Shown here: piece by piece, positions 35,746 to 44,433 of the stretch
Position numbering within the stretch: the first letter of the stretch is position 1
Layout: every line of letters starts with the position of its first letter
NCBI RefSeq assembly: GCF_005434945.1
Contig: NZ_SKCH01000003.1
Span: 186,001 to 250,000, forward strand
Direction: 5' to 3'
DNA length: 64,000 nt
Source: Prescottella subtropica
GTDB lineage: Bacteria; Actinomycetota; Actinomycetes; Mycobacteriales; Mycobacteriaceae
Notes under the pieces: generated by a model
The model's input: only the letters and a program-made list of their open reading frames with translations
Databases searched by the model: none
Told to the model about the DNA's origin: nothing
Program-made: the position numbers and the translations under genes

Positions 35746-35776
35746 GAGCCCGTCACTCTCCCCGAGTGGCGGGCTC
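35746..35776 (+). terminator. Hairpin after the NlpC/P60 gene
   Basis: GAGCCCGTCACTC pairs with GAGTGGCGGGCTC (one mismatch) around a short loop, 17 bp past the stop, followed by TTCC. Confidence 0.6.
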
Positions 35777-35823
35777 TTCCGCGTCCGGGCCACACTCGGA
35801 GGGCATACAGAGAGGAGACGGTG

Positions 35824-36813
35824 ATGTCGTTTCCCGAGACCATGCGGGCCGCGTTCGTCCGGGAGACGGGCGGCGCCATCGAGATCGGGGACCTGCCGGT
35901 GCCACGGCCCGGACCCACCGACGTCCTGGTCCGCACGACCGCGTCCGCCGTCGACCGCGTCGACCTGTTCGTCCGCGCGGGCACCTACCGCACCCGCACC
36001 CCGTTCCCGTTCGTCCTCGGCCGTGACCTCGTCGGCACCGTCGCCGCGGTCGGCCCGGTCGTCGACGCCGTGACGGTGGGGGACCGGGTGTGGGCCAACA
36101 GTCTCGGCCACGACGGACGGCAGGGTGCGTTCGCCGAGTACGCGGTCGTCGCCGCGGATCGGGTGTACCCGGTGCCGGACGGTGTCGCCGACACCGATGT
36201 CGTCGCGATCGCCCACACCGGGGCCACCGCCTGGCTCGGACTCGTCCGGGAAGCGGCTGTCCGGCCGGCGGAGACCGTCGTCGTCGGGGGCGCGGGCGGC
36301 GGGGTGGGCAGTGCCGCCGTGCAGCTGGCGACCGTGGCGGGCGCCCGCGTGATCGCGACCTGCTCGCCGTCCGACGACGCCTGGTGCCGGTCGTGCGGCG
36401 CCGACGTCGTCCTCGACTACCACCACGACGACCTGCACGACCGCATCCGCGACGCGGCCCCCGGCGGCGTCGACGTGTGGTGGGACAACAGCGGCCACCA
36501 GGATTTCGTGGCGAGCCTGCCGCTGATGCGCCGCGGCGGCCGGGTCGTCGTCTCCGCCGGACTCGGCTCCGGCACGCACCCGGCCCTGCCCGTCGGCGAC
36601 ATGTACACCCGCGACGTGAGCCTGCGCGGCTTCGCGATCAGCAACGCGTCCGTCGCCGATCTCGCCGACGCGGCCACCGGCGTGTCCCGGATACTCGCCG
36701 CAGGACGGATCAGCGCCCGGATCGGCGCCACCTACCGACTGGCGGACGCCGCCGCCGCACACCGGGCCCTGGAATCGGGAACAGTGACGGGACGGATCGT
36801 GGTACTGCCGTGA
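35824..36813 (+). CDS. Zinc-independent quinone-oxidoreductase-like MDR protein
   Basis: A 329-residue medium-chain dehydrogenase/reductase. It has the GroES-like N-terminal domain (MRAAFVRETGGAIEIGDLPV, FVLGRDLVGTVAAVG, VGDRVW) and an NADPH Rossmann motif VVGGAGGGVGSAAVQLA. The structural Cys cluster and catalytic zinc ligands of alcohol dehydrogenases are absent, indicating a quinone reductase/QorA-like enzyme. The ATG at 35824 is favoured over the GTG three bases upstream because AGGAG is then six bases away. Substrate unknown. Confidence 0.88.
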   Translation: MSFPETMRAAFVRETGGAIEIGDLPVPRPGPTDVLVRTTASAVDRVDLFVRAGTYRTRTPFPFVLGRDLVGTVAAVGPVVDAVTVGDRVWANSLGHDGRQGAFAEYAVVAADRVYPVPDGVADTDVVAIAHTGATAWLGLVREAAVRPAETVVVGGAGGGVGSAAVQLATVAGARVIATCSPSDDAWCRSCGADVVLDYHHDDLHDRIRDAAPGGVDVWWDNSGHQDFVASLPLMRRGGRVVVSAGLGSGTHPALPVGDMYTRDVSLRGFAISNASVADLADAATGVSRILAAGRISARIGATYRLADAAAAHRALESGTVTGRIVVLP

Positions 36814-36882
36814 CACGAACGATCGACACCCGCACCCTCAGGGGACCCTCCCGTGTGCTGCCCATCCGTTACCTGGAGAGAA

Positions 36883-38148
36883 TCACTCTCTATCCAGTTC
36901 GAGGAGCGATACGCCCCGCGCCGTGAGCCGGAAGCGCAGCGGTTTCTTCGTGACCGTCTCGATGATTCCGGCGTCGTCCAGGCGCCGAAGCCGCGGGCGG
37001 ACGAACTGGCTGGACCGACCCACCGTCTCGGCCAGGGTGTTCAACTTGACGGCGCGGTTCGCATCGAAGCAGTGGGCCTGACCCAGGGTGAACAGGACTG
37101 CGCCGATGTCGTTGCTGTCAACCGGCGGCGCCGACTCGCGATCGAGTCCCACGCTCAGCGGAAACTCCTTGTCCTCCACCAGAACGCGGATACGCTCCTC
37201 GATCGTCTCGATCGTCTGCCGGCGTTCGGAGAGGTCGAGCAGCAGGCGATGTTGCGCCTCGGCGATGATCTCCAGCATGACGATCAGATAGGGCGTCAGA
37301 TCTCCGCGGTTCAACGGATTCTCCGCGTCGGAGAACGCCTTGTAGTAGCGATCCTTGTTGTCGGCGACGGTCGCCGACAACGCCAGACTCGCATACGGAG
37401 CCAGCACCTGTTTGAGATCCAGTGCGAGAAGGTAGCGCCCGGTTCGGCCGTTGCCGTCGTAGAACGGGTGCGTGTACTCGAAGACGAAGTGCGCGACCAC
37501 TGCTCTGATCAACCGAGGGATCGAGTCGTCGCGTCCCTGGCTCAGCATGAGTGTCAGCGCGTCGTCGATCGCTGATTCGGGCACCACGCCGGTGTGCACG
37601 ATCTTGGTCCCTGATGTGATCGACACGGATCCTCGCCGGAACCTCTTCCCGTCGGGGGAGTCCTCCACAGGAATCTCGCCCCGAGTTACCGCGTCGTAGG
37701 CGGCCCGGATGTCGTCGAGCGTCTGCGGACTTTCGGCCTGGTTGTTGCCGATGGCGAGGTAGAGTCTCGCCATCTCCGCGAACCGCTTGCGCGAGAGAGG
37801 CTGTTCCGACCGCACCATCTCGATGGCCTCGCTGATCTCCTTCCGGGTCGAGCGGACCTGTTCGATCTCGTTCGTTGCCTGGATCTCGTCGATCACCATG
37901 TGATACAGGTAGTGGCTGCACGCGCGGTCTGGCAGTCGGTTCCACTGGGCCTGAATCTTCGGCTCGAAGCTCATGATCCGTTCGATCAGAGCTGCGATTT
38001 CGGGTGTCATCAGCGCGAACATCGAGTGTTCGCCGATCGGTAGGTCCCAGTGGACAGCGGCGGGAGACTCTCGTCGCGCTCGTTCCTCGGCGTCGGCGCC
38101 GGCACGATCTCGTTGGTGGAAGATCGACTTCAACGTCCTGTACGCCAT
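36883..38148 (-). CDS. Fic-family AMP-transferase with C-terminal winged helix
   Basis: A 421-residue Fic protein. The active-site loop is HPFYDGNGRTGR (about residues 226-237), a complete HPFx(D/E)GNGRxxR motif predicting AMPylation activity. The N-terminal helical part holds a class II-type inhibitory helix, ATNEIEQVRSTRKE, with Thr-92 and Glu-96 in the S/TxxxE pattern; Gln replaces the usual Gly/Asn. The last 80 residues look like a winged helix (LAETVGRSSQFVRPRLRRLD, IIETVTKKPLRF). AGGAGA precedes ATG 38148. It is an accessory gene next to glnA1, behind an AT-rich operator-like region. Confidence 0.93.
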   Translation of the reverse strand: MAYRTLKSIFHQRDRAGADAEERARRESPAAVHWDLPIGEHSMFALMTPEIAALIERIMSFEPKIQAQWNRLPDRACSHYLYHMVIDEIQATNEIEQVRSTRKEISEAIEMVRSEQPLSRKRFAEMARLYLAIGNNQAESPQTLDDIRAAYDAVTRGEIPVEDSPDGKRFRRGSVSITSGTKIVHTGVVPESAIDDALTLMLSQGRDDSIPRLIRAVVAHFVFEYTHPFYDGNGRTGRYLLALDLKQVLAPYASLALSATVADNKDRYYKAFSDAENPLNRGDLTPYLIVMLEIIAEAQHRLLLDLSERRQTIETIEERIRVLVEDKEFPLSVGLDRESAPPVDSNDIGAVLFTLGQAHCFDANRAVKLNTLAETVGRSSQFVRPRLRRLDDAGIIETVTKKPLRFRLTARGVSLLELDRE

Positions 38149-38165
38149 CCAGTCTCTCCTGGTCT

Positions 38166-38237
38166 CTACATCATGTAGCTATATCACCTAACGGGCTTAT
38201 TTTATCTAGAGCTGCATCTGGATAAAATAGAACTGCA
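38166..38237 (-). promoter_or_regulatory. Operator-like region upstream of the fic gene
   Basis: It holds the palindrome CTACATCATGTAG (38166-38178), TTTTATC-14 bp-GATAAAA (38200-38206 and 38221-38227), and direct repeats TAGAGCTGCA/TAGAACTGCA 21 bp apart (38207 and 38228). On the minus strand TAAAAT is a possible -10. The AT-rich patch contrasts with its surroundings and suggests autoregulation, perhaps by the Fic winged helix. Confidence 0.5.
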
Positions 38238-38351
38238 GAACGGGTGTCGTTTCGCGGCCAACGCTTGCCGTATGGGCGGCGGTGACTACAGCATTCCGAA
38301 CCGAGACCAGGGCGTTCGCGGGCCGCCTCGGAGTTGCAGAGCAGCATCCCG

Positions 38352-38465
38352 ATGCCCGACGCAGACGAGTCGACCCGCTCTGCGATCGGTTCAGTGATCG
38401 CGGAGCGGGCCGACTCGGGGAGTGCTGCGGACGAACTGCGGACGGATGCGGGAAGCGTCACGTAA
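38352..38465 (+). CDS. Possible 37-residue small protein or gene remnant
   Basis: ATG 38352 to TAA encodes MPDADESTRSAIGSVIAERA and 17 more residues, acidic and helix-prone. No ribosome site or homologue is recognised. The remaining sequence of the 38149-38491 gap holds only the fic operator region and unassigned bases; this could be a decayed gene end or chance. Confidence 0.2.
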   Translation: MPDADESTRSAIGSVIAERADSGSAADELRTDAGSVT

Positions 38466-38491
38466 CGCAGCAGGTCAGCGGGTTACGAGAC

Positions 38492-39928
38492 TCAGCAGTC
38501 GTAGTACAGGTTGAACTCGTACGGGTGCGGACGCAGGTTGACCGGTGCGATCTCCTGCTCCCGCTTGAGTGAGATCCAGGTCTCGATCAGGTCGGACGTG
38601 AACACGCCACCCTCGGTGAGGTAGTCGTGATCCTGCTCGAGACGGTCGATGACCGCGGACAGGCTGGTCGGCGCCTGCGGGATGCCGAGGGCCTCCTCCG
38701 GGGGCAGCTCGTACAGGTCCTTGTCGACCGGGGCCATCGGCTCGATCTTGTTCTTGATGCCGTCCAGGCCGGCCATCATCTGCGCCGCGAAGTTCAGGTA
38801 CGGGTTGCCCGACGAGTCGGGGGCGCGGAACTCGATGCGCTTGGCCTTCGGGTTGTTGCCCGTGATCGGGATACGGACCGCCGCCGACCGGTTGCGCTGG
38901 CTGTACACCAGGTTGATGGGGGCCTCGTAGCCCGGCACCAGACGGTGGTACGAGTTGATCGTCGGGTTCGTGAACGCCAGCAGCGACGGCGCGTGGTGCA
39001 GGATGCCGCCGATGTACCAGCGGGCCAGATCCGACAGGCCCGCGTAGCCGGACTCGTCGTGGAACAGCGGCTTGCCGTCCTTCCACAGCGACTGGTGCAC
39101 GTGCATGCCCGAACCGTTGTCGCCGAACAGCGGCTTCGGCATGAAGGTGGCCGACTTGCCGAACTGCCAGCACGTGTTCTTCACGATGTACTTGAACAGC
39201 TGCAGGTCGTCCGCCGCCGCGAGCAGCGTGTTGAACTTGTAGTTGATCTCCTGCTGGCCGCCGGTGCCGACCTCGTGGTGGCCGCGCTCGAGCTCGAAGC
39301 CCGCGTTCGCCAGGTTCGTCGAGATCGCGTCACGCAGGTCGACGTAGTGGTCGTACGGGGCGACCGGGAAGTAGCCGCCCTTCTCGCGCACCTTGTAACC
39401 GAGGTTCGGGGAGCCGTCGGCGTTGCGGTCGTTGCCGGTGTTCCAGGCACCCGACACCGAATCGAGCTCGTAGAACGCGCCGTTCATCGCCGAGTCGTAG
39501 CGGACCGAATCGAACACGTAGAACTCGGCCTCGGCACCGAAGTACGCGGTGTCCGCGATACCCGTCGACTTCAGGTACTCCTCCGCCTTGCGGGCGACGT
39601 TGCGCGGATCTCGGCTGTACGCCTCCCGCGTGAACGGATCGTGGACGAAGAAGTCCATGTTCAGCGTGCGCGCCTTGCGGAACTGGTCGATCCGCGCCGT
39701 GGAGACGTCCGGCAGCAGCGTCATGTCCGACTCGTGGATCGACTGGAAGCCGCGCACCGAGGAACCGTCGAACGCGAGCCCGTCCTCGAACACGTCCTGG
39801 TTGAACGCGGACGCCGGGATCGAGAAGTGCTGCTGGACGCCGGGCAGGTCACTGAAGCGAATGTCGACGTACTCGATGTCCTGGTCGGCGATGTACTTGA
39901 TGACCTCTTCGGCCGTGGAGAAAGCCAC
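38492..39928 (-). CDS. glnA1: Glutamine synthetase type I, adenylylation-regulated
   Basis: A 478-residue GSI enzyme catalysing ATP-dependent amidation of glutamate, the central ammonium-assimilation step. Blocks are [77 protein letters not shown] and [14 protein letters not shown]. The regulatory loop [12 protein letters not shown] carries Tyr-406, the target of GlnE (29847-32861), as in M. tuberculosis. It ends NLYYDC. GAAGGAG precedes ATG 39928. A GlnR-like box lies 97-112 bp upstream. Confidence 0.97.
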   Translation of the reverse strand: MAFSTAEEVIKYIADQDIEYVDIRFSDLPGVQQHFSIPASAFNQDVFEDGLAFDGSSVRGFQSIHESDMTLLPDVSTARIDQFRKARTLNMDFFVHDPFTREAYSRDPRNVARKAEEYLKSTGIADTAYFGAEAEFYVFDSVRYDSAMNGAFYELDSVSGAWNTGNDRNADGSPNLGYKVREKGGYFPVAPYDHYVDLRDAISTNLANAGFELERGHHEVGTGGQQEINYKFNTLLAAADDLQLFKYIVKNTCWQFGKSATFMPKPLFGDNGSGMHVHQSLWKDGKPLFHDESGYAGLSDLARWYIGGILHHAPSLLAFTNPTINSYHRLVPGYEAPINLVYSQRNRSAAVRIPITGNNPKAKRIEFRAPDSSGNPYLNFAAQMMAGLDGIKNKIEPMAPVDKDLYELPPEEALGIPQAPTSLSAVIDRLEQDHDYLTEGGVFTSDLIETWISLKREQEIAPVNLRPHPYEFNLYYDC

Positions 39929-40024
39929 GTGTGCTCCTTCAGTCGGTTACCTGCCGGTCGGGTTACGGCGGTGTCGTCGAGGCAAGACGGTAGAGAGCCG
40001 GTGTTGCCCACTAATCAAGGTTAT

Positions 40025-40040
40025 GTTTCACCAGTGTTAC
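40025..40040 (-). promoter_or_regulatory. GlnR-box-like sequence upstream of glnA1
   Basis: On the minus strand GTAAC-ACTGGT-GAAAC matches the GTnAC-n6-GAAAC GlnR half-site pair exactly and is followed by ATAACC. It lies 97-112 bp upstream of the glnA1 start, a normal place for GlnR activation under nitrogen limitation. The rest of the 39929-40165 gap shows nothing else clear. Confidence 0.6.
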
Positions 40041-40165
40041 GCGTCGGTGTTCGGTGGGCATATGCCACGCGAATGTGACCGGACCCACGGTCGTGACTGT
40101 GACGCAGTGCACCGATCCGGCCTGGTCCGGGCGGCCCGTGCCCGCCGCCGCCTATCCTGGACGGC

Positions 40166-40642
40166 ATGGCACGTATGACCGGCTCCTGGCTCTCCGGACC
40201 CTCCGCGGCACTACCGAAGGATCAGACCGAACCGCAGGCCCACCGCGGTGAACTGCTCGGACTGCCGGCCGACGGCCCCGGAGCACTCTCCACCACCGGC
40301 CGCCGCATCGCGGCCCTCGCGATCGACTGGCTCACCTCCGCCGGCGTCGTCCTGCTCCTCATCGGCCCCGCACCCCTCGAGAACCCCCGACTCGGCACCT
40401 ACACGATGATGCTGTGGTTCGCCGTCGGCGTCGCCTGCGTCACCCTGTTCTCCTTCACCCCCGGCCAGTACATGCTGGGCCTGCAGGTCGCCCGCGTCGA
40501 CGCCCCCACCAAGGTCGGCATCCTCCGCGCCCTCGGCCGCCAAGCCCTCATGGTGTTCATCGTCCCCGCCGTCATCACCGACGTCGACGGCCGCGGCATG
40601 CACGACCGTGCCACCGGCACCGCCCTCGTCCGCGTGCGCTGA
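40166..40642 (+). CDS. RDD-family membrane protein
   Basis: A 158-residue protein with an RDD domain: TTGRRIAALAIDWLTSAGVV (Arg and Asp-Trp signature), a second helix TMMLWFAVGVACVTLFSF, FTPGQYMLGLQVARVD (family signature PGxxxxGL), and a third helix in LMVFIVPAVI. Methionine 4 (ATG 40175) is an alternative start. The same gene accompanies glnA1 in mycobacteria (Rv2219A, from memory). Function unknown. Confidence 0.9.
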   Translation: MARMTGSWLSGPSAALPKDQTEPQAHRGELLGLPADGPGALSTTGRRIAALAIDWLTSAGVVLLLIGPAPLENPRLGTYTMMLWFAVGVACVTLFSFTPGQYMLGLQVARVDAPTKVGILRALGRQALMVFIVPAVITDVDGRGMHDRATGTALVRVR

Positions 40643-40681
40643 TTTCGCCGACCCCTGAAAGCCGCTGAAAGCCGCTGAAAC

Positions 40682-40730
40682 GCCGAATGTCACATCGGTT
40701 CAGTCCAACTGAACCGATGTGACATTCGGC
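40682..40730. terminator. Long bidirectional hairpin between RDD and DUF4191 genes
   Basis: Perfect 22-bp arms (40682-40703 GCCGAATGTCACATCGGTTCAG and complement 40709-40730) with a 5-nt loop, between convergent genes. Three GCCGCTGAAA-type direct repeats precede it. Confidence 0.8.
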
Positions 40731-40746
40731 CATACAGGGGAGTGGG

Positions 40747-41502
40747 TCAGCGGCGACGAATCGTGCGCTGCATGCCCTTCATCTTCGCGCCGGGGGGCAG
40801 GGGGCCCTTGGGCATCGCGGCGCCGGACCGGTTGCCGAGGGCGGCGAGGCGGGCCTCGAGGGAGTCCATGCGCTTGGTGTCGATGTTGCGGGGGAGCTTG
40901 TTCAGCTGCTTGGTGAGCTGGGACAGCGGCACCAGGCCGTCGCCGTTGCCGACGACGAAGTCGTAGATGGGGGTGTCGCCGACGAGGCGCGCGGTCTTCT
41001 TCTTCTCCTGCGCGAGGAGGCCCTTGACGCGCTGCGGGGAGCCTTCGGCGACGAGGATGACGCCGGGGCGGCCGACGACGCGGTGCACGACGTCGAGTTG
41101 GGTGGTTCCGGCGACAGCGGTCTTGACGCGCCACGCGCCCTGCATGTTGTCGAGGGCCCACGCGGCGGCACCGGCCTGCCCTTCGGCCTTGCCGTACACG
41201 GTCTTCTGGACGCGCTTGCCGAAGATGATGAATCCGAGCATGACGCCGACGAGCAGGCCGATCGGCAGCAGGAACCACTGGATGCCGAAGATGAGGCCGA
41301 TCAGGAAGAACACGAGGGTGCTGAGCACCAGTGCGCCGATGATCAGCGGCAGCAGCAGCTTGTCTTCCTTGCGCTGCATCTGGAACGCCTGCCAGAGCTG
41401 GGTGCGTCGTTCCTTGGATGCCTGCTTGCGGGCCGCTTTCGCTGCAGCCTTCGCTTCCTTGCTGGGTTTGCCCGCTTTTCCGGACTTACTGCCGTTCGCC
41501 AT
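40747..41502 (-). CDS. DUF4191 membrane protein
   Basis: A 251-residue protein: Lys/Ala-rich N-terminus (KEAKAAAKAARKQASKERR), two transmembrane helices (residues about 52-75 and 78-95: LLLPLIIGALVLSTLVFFLI, WFLLPIGLLVGVMLGFIIF), then a cytosolic domain (VVGRPGVILVAEGSPQRVKG, DTPIYDFVVGNGDGLVPLSQ). This is DUF4191, Rv2219-like. Function unknown; it is conserved beside lipA. Confidence 0.92.
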   Translation of the reverse strand: MANGSKSGKAGKPSKEAKAAAKAARKQASKERRTQLWQAFQMQRKEDKLLLPLIIGALVLSTLVFFLIGLIFGIQWFLLPIGLLVGVMLGFIIFGKRVQKTVYGKAEGQAGAAAWALDNMQGAWRVKTAVAGTTQLDVVHRVVGRPGVILVAEGSPQRVKGLLAQEKKKTARLVGDTPIYDFVVGNGDGLVPLSQLTKQLNKLPRNIDTKRMDSLEARLAALGNRSGAAMPKGPLPPGAKMKGMQRTIRRR

Positions 41503-41587
41503 ACCTCACAGGATACGTCCCTCACCGCGTCCGATCGCGTTCACGGTGAGGGACGAACCTCTGTTGCAGTGAGGGACGAGCTGCCGG

Positions 41588-42604
41588 TCAGGCGCGGGCG
41601 GCGAGACGTTCGAGGACCGAGCCGGCTTCCTGTGCGGCGCTGCCACCGTCGGCGAGGTGTGCCTGCCCGTCGGGGAGGGGGCGCCCGTGGTGGGCCATCG
41701 CCTGGGCGTACAGGCGGCCGGCCCGGTACGAGGAGCGGACCAGTGGTCCGGCCATGACACCGGCGAACCCGATCTCCTCGGCGGCCTGGGAGTGTTCGAC
41801 GAACTCCTCCGGCTTGACCCAGCGTTCGACGGGATGGTGCCGCGGCGACGGCCGCAGGTACTGGGTGATGGTGAGGATGTCGCAGCCGGCGTCGTGCAGG
41901 TCGACCATCGCCTCACGCACCTCGTCGGGGGTTTCCCCCATGCCGAGGATGAGGTTCGACTTGGTGACGAGTCCGAAGTCGCGGGCGGCGGTGATGACCT
42001 CGAGGGACCGTTCGTAGCGGAACGCGGGCCGGATCCGTTTGAAGATGCGGGGCACGGTCTCGAGGTTGTGGGCGAGGACCTCGGGGCGGGCGTCGAACAC
42101 CTCGGCGAGCAGGTCCGGTTTCGCGTGGAAGTCGGGGATCAGGTTCTCGACGCCGGTGGTCGGGTTCAACTCGTGGATCTGCCGGACGGTTTCGGCGTAC
42201 AGCCAGGCGCCTTCGTCGGGGAGGTCGTCGCGGGCGACACCGGTGATGGTGGAGTAGCGCAGGCCCATCGACCGGACGGATTCGGCGACCCGGCGCGGTT
42301 CGTCCCGGTCGAGGGCGGTGGGTTTGCCGGTGTCGATCTGGCAGAAGTCGCAGCGGCGGGTGCACTGGTCGCCGCCGATGAGGAAGGTGGCCTCGCGGTC
42401 TTCCCAGCATTCGTAGATGTTGGGGCAACCGGCCTCCTCGCACACCGTGTGCAGGCCCTCGCTCTTCACCAGGCCCTTCAGCTCGGTGTACTCGGGGCCC
42501 ATCTTGGCGCGGGTCCGGATCCAGGCGGGCTTGCGTTCGATCGGAGTTTCCGCGTTTCGAGCCTCGATGCGGAGCAGCTTGCGACCTTCTGGGACGACAC
42601 TCAC
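41588..42604 (-). CDS. lipA: Lipoyl synthase (radical SAM)
   Basis: A 338-residue radical SAM enzyme that inserts two sulfurs into protein-bound octanoyl groups. Both Fe-S cluster sites are visible: the auxiliary cluster [12 protein letters not shown] (CX4CX5C) and the radical SAM motif CTRRCDFC (CX3CX2C). The C-terminal RSSYRAGRL supplies the conserved serine of the RSSY motif. Start GTG 42604. It is downstream of lipB (52-bp gap) in the same orientation; targets here include the E2 at 44434-46149. Confidence 0.97.
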   Translation of the reverse strand: MSVVPEGRKLLRIEARNAETPIERKPAWIRTRAKMGPEYTELKGLVKSEGLHTVCEEAGCPNIYECWEDREATFLIGGDQCTRRCDFCQIDTGKPTALDRDEPRRVAESVRSMGLRYSTITGVARDDLPDEGAWLYAETVRQIHELNPTTGVENLIPDFHAKPDLLAEVFDARPEVLAHNLETVPRIFKRIRPAFRYERSLEVITAARDFGLVTKSNLILGMGETPDEVREAMVDLHDAGCDILTITQYLRPSPRHHPVERWVKPEEFVEHSQAAEEIGFAGVMAGPLVRSSYRAGRLYAQAMAHHGRPLPDGQAHLADGGSAAQEAGSVLERLAARA

Positions 42605-42656
42605 GTGTGCGATGGTACGCCTGACCGAACGCGTCGTCGGGTCCGGCCGGTATCCC

Positions 42657-43424
42657 TCAGCCGAAGCGGACGGTGGTGAACTCCGGTGCCGGACGGGCGA
42701 ACTCGTCGGTAACTTCGGTGCGTTCGATGTCGCGGACCGTCACCGGCAGCGTCCCGTCGAGAGCAGCGAGGACGGCGGTGGTGACCGCGTCGGTGACCTC
42801 GCCGACGGTGACGTCCCGGCCGAGCTCCCGCGACAGGGTCGTCACCCCGGCGTCCCGGATGCCGCAAGGGACGATGTTGTCGAACCCGTCGAGGGCGGCA
42901 TTGCAGTTCAGGGCGAAGCCGTGCATCGTGACGCCGCGTTGCACCCGGACGCCGATCGCGGCGACCTTGCGTTCGGGCAGCCACCGGCCGTCGGCGGCGG
43001 CAGCGGCCAGCCACACCCCGGACCGTCCCTCGACGCGGCCGCACGTGACACCCAGGTCGGTGCACACCTCGATGAGGGCCTCCTCGAGGCGTCGCACGTA
43101 GTCGACGACGTCGACCGGTTCGGCGAGGCCGACGATCGGATACCCGACGAGCTGTCCCGGACCGTGCCAGGTGATCTTGCCGCCGCGGTCGACGTCGATG
43201 ACCGGGGTGCCGTCGGCCGGACGGTCCTCGGGGGCGGTGCGCCGGCCCGCCGTGTAGACGGCGGGATGCTCGAGCAGCAGCAGCGTGTCGGGGCCCTCGC
43301 CGTCGGCACGGCGGGTGGCCAGCTCACGCTGGTGATCCCAGGCGGCCACGTAGTCGATCCGGCCGAGACGCTCGACGGACATCGGATCGGAACTGGACCG
43401 GGCCGACGCGGTAGCACTGCTCAT
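42657..43424 (-). CDS. lipB: Octanoyl-[ACP]:protein N-octanoyltransferase
   Basis: A 255-residue transferase that moves octanoate from ACP to lipoyl domains before LipA acts. Motifs are [53 protein letters not shown] (active-site Lys) and [17 protein letters not shown] (catalytic Cys). The ATG at 43424 gives a typical length. It lies between the TIGR01777 gene and lipA, co-directional. Confidence 0.96.
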   Translation of the reverse strand: MSSATASARSSSDPMSVERLGRIDYVAAWDHQRELATRRADGEGPDTLLLLEHPAVYTAGRRTAPEDRPADGTPVIDVDRGGKITWHGPGQLVGYPIVGLAEPVDVVDYVRRLEEALIEVCTDLGVTCGRVEGRSGVWLAAAAADGRWLPERKVAAIGVRVQRGVTMHGFALNCNAALDGFDNIVPCGIRDAGVTTLSRELGRDVTVGEVTDAVTTAVLAALDGTLPVTVRDIERTEVTDEFARPAPEFTTVRFG

Positions 43425-43459
43425 GCGGACGACGTTACGCCCGCCGACCGCACGGTCCG

Positions 43460-44350
43460 TCACCGGCCGAGTGCGTACCGGAGGGCGTCGTCGATCGTGG
43501 TGTGCCGGAACGGGAATCCGGCGGACGTGAGCACCCGCGGGACGGCCCGCTGCCCGGACAGCACCGCCTCGTCGGCGAACTCGCCGATCAGCGCGGACAC
43601 CACGACGCCCGGCACCCGCCACGGCGTCGGACGGTGCAGCGCGCGGCCCATCGCCGCGGTGAAGCGGGTGTTGGTGACCGGTTCCGGGGCGCACAGGTTC
43701 ACCGGCCCCGACACGGCGTCGTGGTCGAGCACGAACTCGATCGCGGCGAGCTCGTCGGCCAGTGAGATCCACGACAGGTACTGGCGTCCGCTGCCGAGCC
43801 GGCCACCGAGTCCGAGTCGGAAGATCCGGCGCAGCGGGCCGAGCAGACCGGCGTGCGGCGCCAGGACCGGGGCGGTGCGCAGCGACACCGTCCGCACCCC
43901 GGCGGCGGCCGCGCCGCCGCTCGCCGCCTCCCAGTCCCGGCACAGCCCGGCCAGGAAACCGTCACCCGGCGCGGACCGTTCGTCGACGACCCGGTCGCCG
44001 GTGTCGCCGTACCAGTTGATGCCGGACGCGGTGACCAGTACCGGCACCTGCGCATCGACGACCGCGCGGGCGAGGACGTCGGCCGGGGTGATCCGGCTGT
44101 CCCGCAGCGCCTGCTTGTAGGCGCCGGACCAGCGGCGGCCTGCGATCCCGGCGCCGCACAGGTTCACGACGGCGTCGACGCCGCGCAGGGCCCCGACGTC
44201 GAGGACGCCGCGTTCGGGATCCCACGCGACCTCGTCCGGGCGGGCGACGGGCCGCCGCACCAACCGGACCACGTCGTGGCCGTGGATGTGCAGCGCGTCG
44301 ACCAGCGCGGACCCGATCAGGCCGGACGATCCGGCGACGACTACCCGCAT
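43460..44350 (-). CDS. TIGR01777-family NAD-dependent epimerase-like protein
   Basis: A 296-residue extended SDR-type protein: [20 protein letters not shown] (Rossmann GxSGxIG), [70 protein letters not shown] and [14 protein letters not shown]. The family is TIGR01777 (SulA/YfcH-like), with no firmly assigned reaction. GGGAGGAG precedes ATG 44350. In mycobacteria it occupies the same place between dlaT and lipB. Confidence 0.92.
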   Translation of the reverse strand: MRVVVAGSSGLIGSALVDALHIHGHDVVRLVRRPVARPDEVAWDPERGVLDVGALRGVDAVVNLCGAGIAGRRWSGAYKQALRDSRITPADVLARAVVDAQVPVLVTASGINWYGDTGDRVVDERSAPGDGFLAGLCRDWEAASGGAAAAGVRTVSLRTAPVLAPHAGLLGPLRRIFRLGLGGRLGSGRQYLSWISLADELAAIEFVLDHDAVSGPVNLCAPEPVTNTRFTAAMGRALHRPTPWRVPGVVVSALIGEFADEAVLSGQRAVPRVLTSAGFPFRHTTIDDALRYALGR

Positions 44351-44373
44351 GCGACTCCTCCCGATACCGGAAA

Positions 44374-44417
44374 CGCCGCGGGGCACCCTCTCCGGTGGGA
44401 GAGGGTGCCCCGCGGCG
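44374..44417 (-). terminator. Hairpin downstream of sucB/dlaT
   Basis: Perfect 20-bp arms (44374-44393 CGCCGCGGGGCACCCTCTCC and complement) with loop GGTG, 16 bp past the E2 stop. It may separate the E2 from the TIGR01777-lipB-lipA genes. Confidence 0.8.
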
Positions 44418-44433
44418 TGGGGAACACGGACCC

